This document shows positions 29,485-32,134 of a stretch of 32,134 nt of DNA, in pieces. This DNA comes from Pseudomonadota bacterium (GTDB lineage Bacteria; Myxococcota_A; UBA796; GCA-2862545). A program made the translations under genes and the position numbers. The notes below the pieces were generated by a model. The model did not search any database. It was not told the DNA's origin and was given only the letters and a program-made list of their open reading frames with translations. The first letter of the stretch is position 1, and each line of letters begins with the position of its first letter. The stretch is taken from assembly GCA_947490265.1 (NCBI GenBank), contig CANLGQ010000012.1, positions 1-32,134 on the forward strand. Direction: 5' to 3'.

Positions 29485-29886
29485 GGGGGCGCAACGGTCT
29501 CGACGGGGTTGACTTTTAGGTACAGGACTGCGTGCCGAGGTTGTGCGGAACCCTCGTAAAACACCGTGCAAAACACAGAAGCCAATAACAACGACTTCTT
29601 CGCCGCGCGGGCTGTGGCCTAAACCACCACCGCTCCGGTAGCCCAAAACGCTACCCGGCCGTTCGGGCGGATGCTGCCAGGGGCACCGTTCGGGCGTAAT
29701 CCACCTGGATAGTCCAGAGGCTGCAGCGTGGCGCGGTGGCCAGGGGACGAGAAACACCAAAATAGTCGCCGCCGAACCCGAATGTCACCGTGCTCTCGAG
29801 GTGACCGGGGGAGACACTCGAGAGCTACGCACGTAGATGTCCCGGCCGGTCGGCTTCGGACGCGGGTTCGACTCCCGCCGCCTCCA
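29485..29886 (+). ncRNA. ssrA: tmRNA (transfer-messenger RNA)
   Basis: 5' GGGGGCGCAACGGTCTCGACGGGG; 3' GCGGGTTCGACTCCCGCCGCCTCCA; acceptor GGGGGCG pairs with CGCCTCC (one G-U); tag ORF GCC AAT AAC AAC GAC TTC TTC GCC GCG CGG GCT GTG GCC TAA at 29581-29622; CCA not encoded. Confidence 0.95.
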
Positions 29887-29907
29887 TCCTTTTTCTCTAG
29901 GTATCAA

Positions 29908-29939
29908 GCACACTTTCGGAGCGGCACGCCGAAGTGTGC
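29908..29939. other. Imperfect inverted repeat (hairpin) between ssrA and the integrase
   Basis: GCACACTTTCGG / CCGAAGTGTGC, one-base bulge, in the ssrA-integrase gap. Confidence 0.6.
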
Positions 29940-29960
29940 CGTAGCCGTGCATCGGCGTCC

Positions 29961-31100
29961 TCACCGTGCCTTCGGCCTCCGACCCGGTTCGGTCGAAGGA
30001 ACGGGTTCGTCGAGCACCGCGACGTAGTCGGACTTCGCCCCGGGGGCGAGGTGCGCGTACCGCATCGTCATCTTGATGTCGCTGTGGCCGAGAAGCTCTT
30101 GCACCGCCGTCAACGGGACTCCGGCCATCACAAGCTGGCTCGCGAAGCTGTGCCGCATGTCGTGGATTCGGATCGTCGGAAGGCCCGCCGCACGAATCAC
30201 CCGGGCGAACGGATGCTTGATGATGTCCCGGGTGAGGTGCGCCCCGTCGCGTTGCGGGAACACGAGGTCGCCGTTCAGGTGGCGGTGGGCCTTCATCGCC
30301 ACGACCAGCGCCGGGGACATCTCCACGATTCGGGCGATGCCGCTCTTCGGAGGCGTAGTCTTGTTGCGGGTTCGGCTCCGCCGAACGTGGATCTTGCCCC
30401 GAACGAGGTCGAGGTCGCCGCACTCAAGGGCGATCATCTCGCCGAGCCGCAACCCGGTTCGGAACGCCACAAGGAAGAACGTGTACCACGCGGGCTCCAC
30501 CCGGAGTGCGGCTTCGAGGAAGGCGTCGGTCTGTTCCCGCGTGTAGAACGAGAACTCGGTGGGCGGCACCTTCAGCCGACGAACGCCACGGCACGGGTTG
30601 TGCCGCAAGTAGCCCCACTCCACGGCGCGCTCGAACATCGAGGACAACACCGCCAGGTGCTCGTTCACCGTCTTGCGGGCGGGGTTTTTCCCGGTCTGCG
30701 GCGAGATGGACTTGAGGTTCTCAGCCTTGAACTTCTCGATCTGGTGCCGATCGATGGTTCCGATCTCGACGTTGCCGAAGTGCGGGAGGAGCTGCACCCG
30801 GATGATGCTCTCGTACCGCCGGATGACCGACGGCTTGCAGTTCGTCTCGACGTGGACGTTCATCCAGTGGGCGGCGAACCCGGAGAAGGCTGCTGCGGGC
30901 AGTGCTCCGACGCGCTCTCCACGAACGATGTCCTCGATCTGGCGAACCGCCTCGGCTCGGAGCTTGGCCTCGGCCTGTTCAGCCTGACGTGCCGTTCGGA
31001 CGTCGCGTCCAAGGGACTGCCGGTAGCGGAGCTGGCCCCCCTTCCCGTCGGAGATCGCGAAGTCGCACATCCACCTGTTCCCGCGCTGGCGCACCGACAT
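29961..31100 (-). CDS. Tyrosine recombinase / phage-type integrase
   Basis: Catalytic motifs TGLRLGEMIAL (Arg I), HDMRHSFASQLVMAGVPLTAVQELLGHSDIKMTMRYAHL (HxxR, GH, Tyr); AGGGAG upstream of the ATG at 31100. Confidence 0.95.
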   Translation of the reverse strand: MSVRQRGNRWMCDFAISDGKGGQLRYRQSLGRDVRTARQAEQAEAKLRAEAVRQIEDIVRGERVGALPAAAFSGFAAHWMNVHVETNCKPSVIRRYESIIRVQLLPHFGNVEIGTIDRHQIEKFKAENLKSISPQTGKNPARKTVNEHLAVLSSMFERAVEWGYLRHNPCRGVRRLKVPPTEFSFYTREQTDAFLEAALRVEPAWYTFFLVAFRTGLRLGEMIALECGDLDLVRGKIHVRRSRTRNKTTPPKSGIARIVEMSPALVVAMKAHRHLNGDLVFPQRDGAHLTRDIIKHPFARVIRAAGLPTIRIHDMRHSFASQLVMAGVPLTAVQELLGHSDIKMTMRYAHLAPGAKSDYVAVLDEPVPSTEPGRRPKAR

Positions 31101-31332
31101 GATCGGCTCCCTTGAGCATCTGGTTGCGGATCCACTCGACCAGCACGCCCTTCTCGAACCGGATCGCCCCACCGAGCTTGACGTGGGGCACCTGGTGCTC
31201 CTCCACGAGGCGGTAGAGCGTTCGGCTGCCCACACCGAGGAGGGCAGCGGCTTCGGGGACTCGGAGCATGGTGATCTCCGAGTCGTCTACGCCTGGGGCA
31301 CCGGGAGCTGAACCTGCGACCTGCCGCGACAC
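30979..31332 (-). CDS. AlpA/excisionase-like helix-turn-helix protein (HTH_17 type)
   Basis: MLRVPEAAALLGVGSRTLYRLVEEHQVPHVKLGGAIRFEKGVLVEWIRNQ; overlaps the integrase start by 122 bp in another frame. Confidence 0.75.
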   Translation of the reverse strand: MSRQVAGSAPGAPGVDDSEITMLRVPEAAALLGVGSRTLYRLVEEHQVPHVKLGGAIRFEKGVLVEWIRNQMLKGADHVGAPAREQVDVRLRDLRREGGPAPLPAVPWTRRPNGTSG

Positions 31333-31660
31333 GATGAAGTCCGGTCAGGACAGCGCCGAGGCCACCTGACCCTCCCTCTACACGGCCTGTTGGAAATCGA
31401 ACCCCCCACCGGTTCGAAGATGGTTCAGGATCGACGACCCCGTGATCAATGCGCTTTCAATGTGGCTATTTCTAGATCATGGGACCCCGATCCGGGTCAG
31501 TGGGCCGGTTTTCAGCCGCCGGGGTGGATCGACGGCTTCGCCCCGCTCCTGCTCGAGGTTCAGGTCGGTGGTTCCGGGGCGTAGTCCGCAAGAGGGTTCC
31601 CGCCGGATCTCGGTGCCCTCGACGAGGAACTCGATGCCAGCGCCCCGGAAGTCCAGCCAG

Positions 31661-32008
31661 ATGCGCGCCGCCCTTTATGCGAGGGTAAGCACCTCCGACC
31701 AGAACACCGCCGTACAGCTCGACGAGCTGAGAAAGGCAGCAACTGCCCGGGGTCTCACGGTCGTGGGGGAGTACGTGGACAACGGCGTGAGCGGGGTGAA
31801 GGTCTCTCGCCCAGCCCTCGACCGGATGCTCGCCGACGTCGCAGCAGGTGCGATCGACGTGGTGGTCGTGTACAAGCTCGACCGCCTCGGTCGAACCCTC
31901 TCGGGGATCCCGTGGCCCGGCCGTCCAGCGGCAGATCGGCGATTCGGGCAGGGTGTAGCGCGACTGAAAGCGGGCGAGCCGCTCACCTTCCGTGCCCCTG
32001 ACCACTAG
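31661..32008 (+). pseudogene. Serine recombinase (resolvase) N-terminal domain, truncated after the DRLGRTL motif
   Basis: MRAALYARVSTSDQNTAVQLDELRKAA...VGEYVDNGVSGVKVSRPALDRMLADV...VVVYKLDRLGRTL, then unrelated SGIPWPGRPAADRR...; no DNA-binding domain. Confidence 0.7.
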
Positions 32009-32134
32009 GCCTTAAACAAGCGCGCCGCCGCGCGGCTGTGATCGGCAGGCGGGATGCCGAGACTTCGATCGATCCCCGGCGGCCCGGCGGTGCCGGTGGT
32101 GGGGTTCAGTGGTCGGTGCTTCATGCGTGCTCGC

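Overview
High-GC bacterial chromosome segment, most likely Myxococcota (MYXO-CTERM-type C-terminus, MopE-like Asp-rich repeats, several lipoproteins). From the left: a minus-strand cluster with a SET-domain protein, a 4Fe-4S/NrfD fusion and a triplicated-domain lipoprotein; then an APH-like kinase, a SMUG1-type uracil-DNA glycosylase, an Mpo1-like protein, RecN, an M20 peptidase, a NUDIX hydrolase and a zinc-ribbon protein; a convergent pair of paralogous lipoproteins; a small membrane protein and a FAD oxidoreductase; a sigma-like regulator cluster; an orphan family-5 solute-binding protein; envelope/TPR proteins; an alpha/beta hydrolase; a Bcp-type peroxiredoxin; a 1476-aa MopE-repeat/C-type-lectin surface protein; and an arylsulfotransferase-like lipoprotein. 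At the right, a tmRNA gene (ssrA) is followed at once by a convergent tyrosine integrase, an AlpA/excisionase-like HTH gene and a truncated serine recombinase, which looks like the end of an integrative element inserted at ssrA. I see no convincing complete novel defence or biosynthetic system. The best leads are the ssrA-linked element, the regulatory repeats at 11236-11382, the convergent paralogous lipoproteins, and a probable CTG start on the solute-binding protein. Family calls come from motif recognition only; no database search was run.
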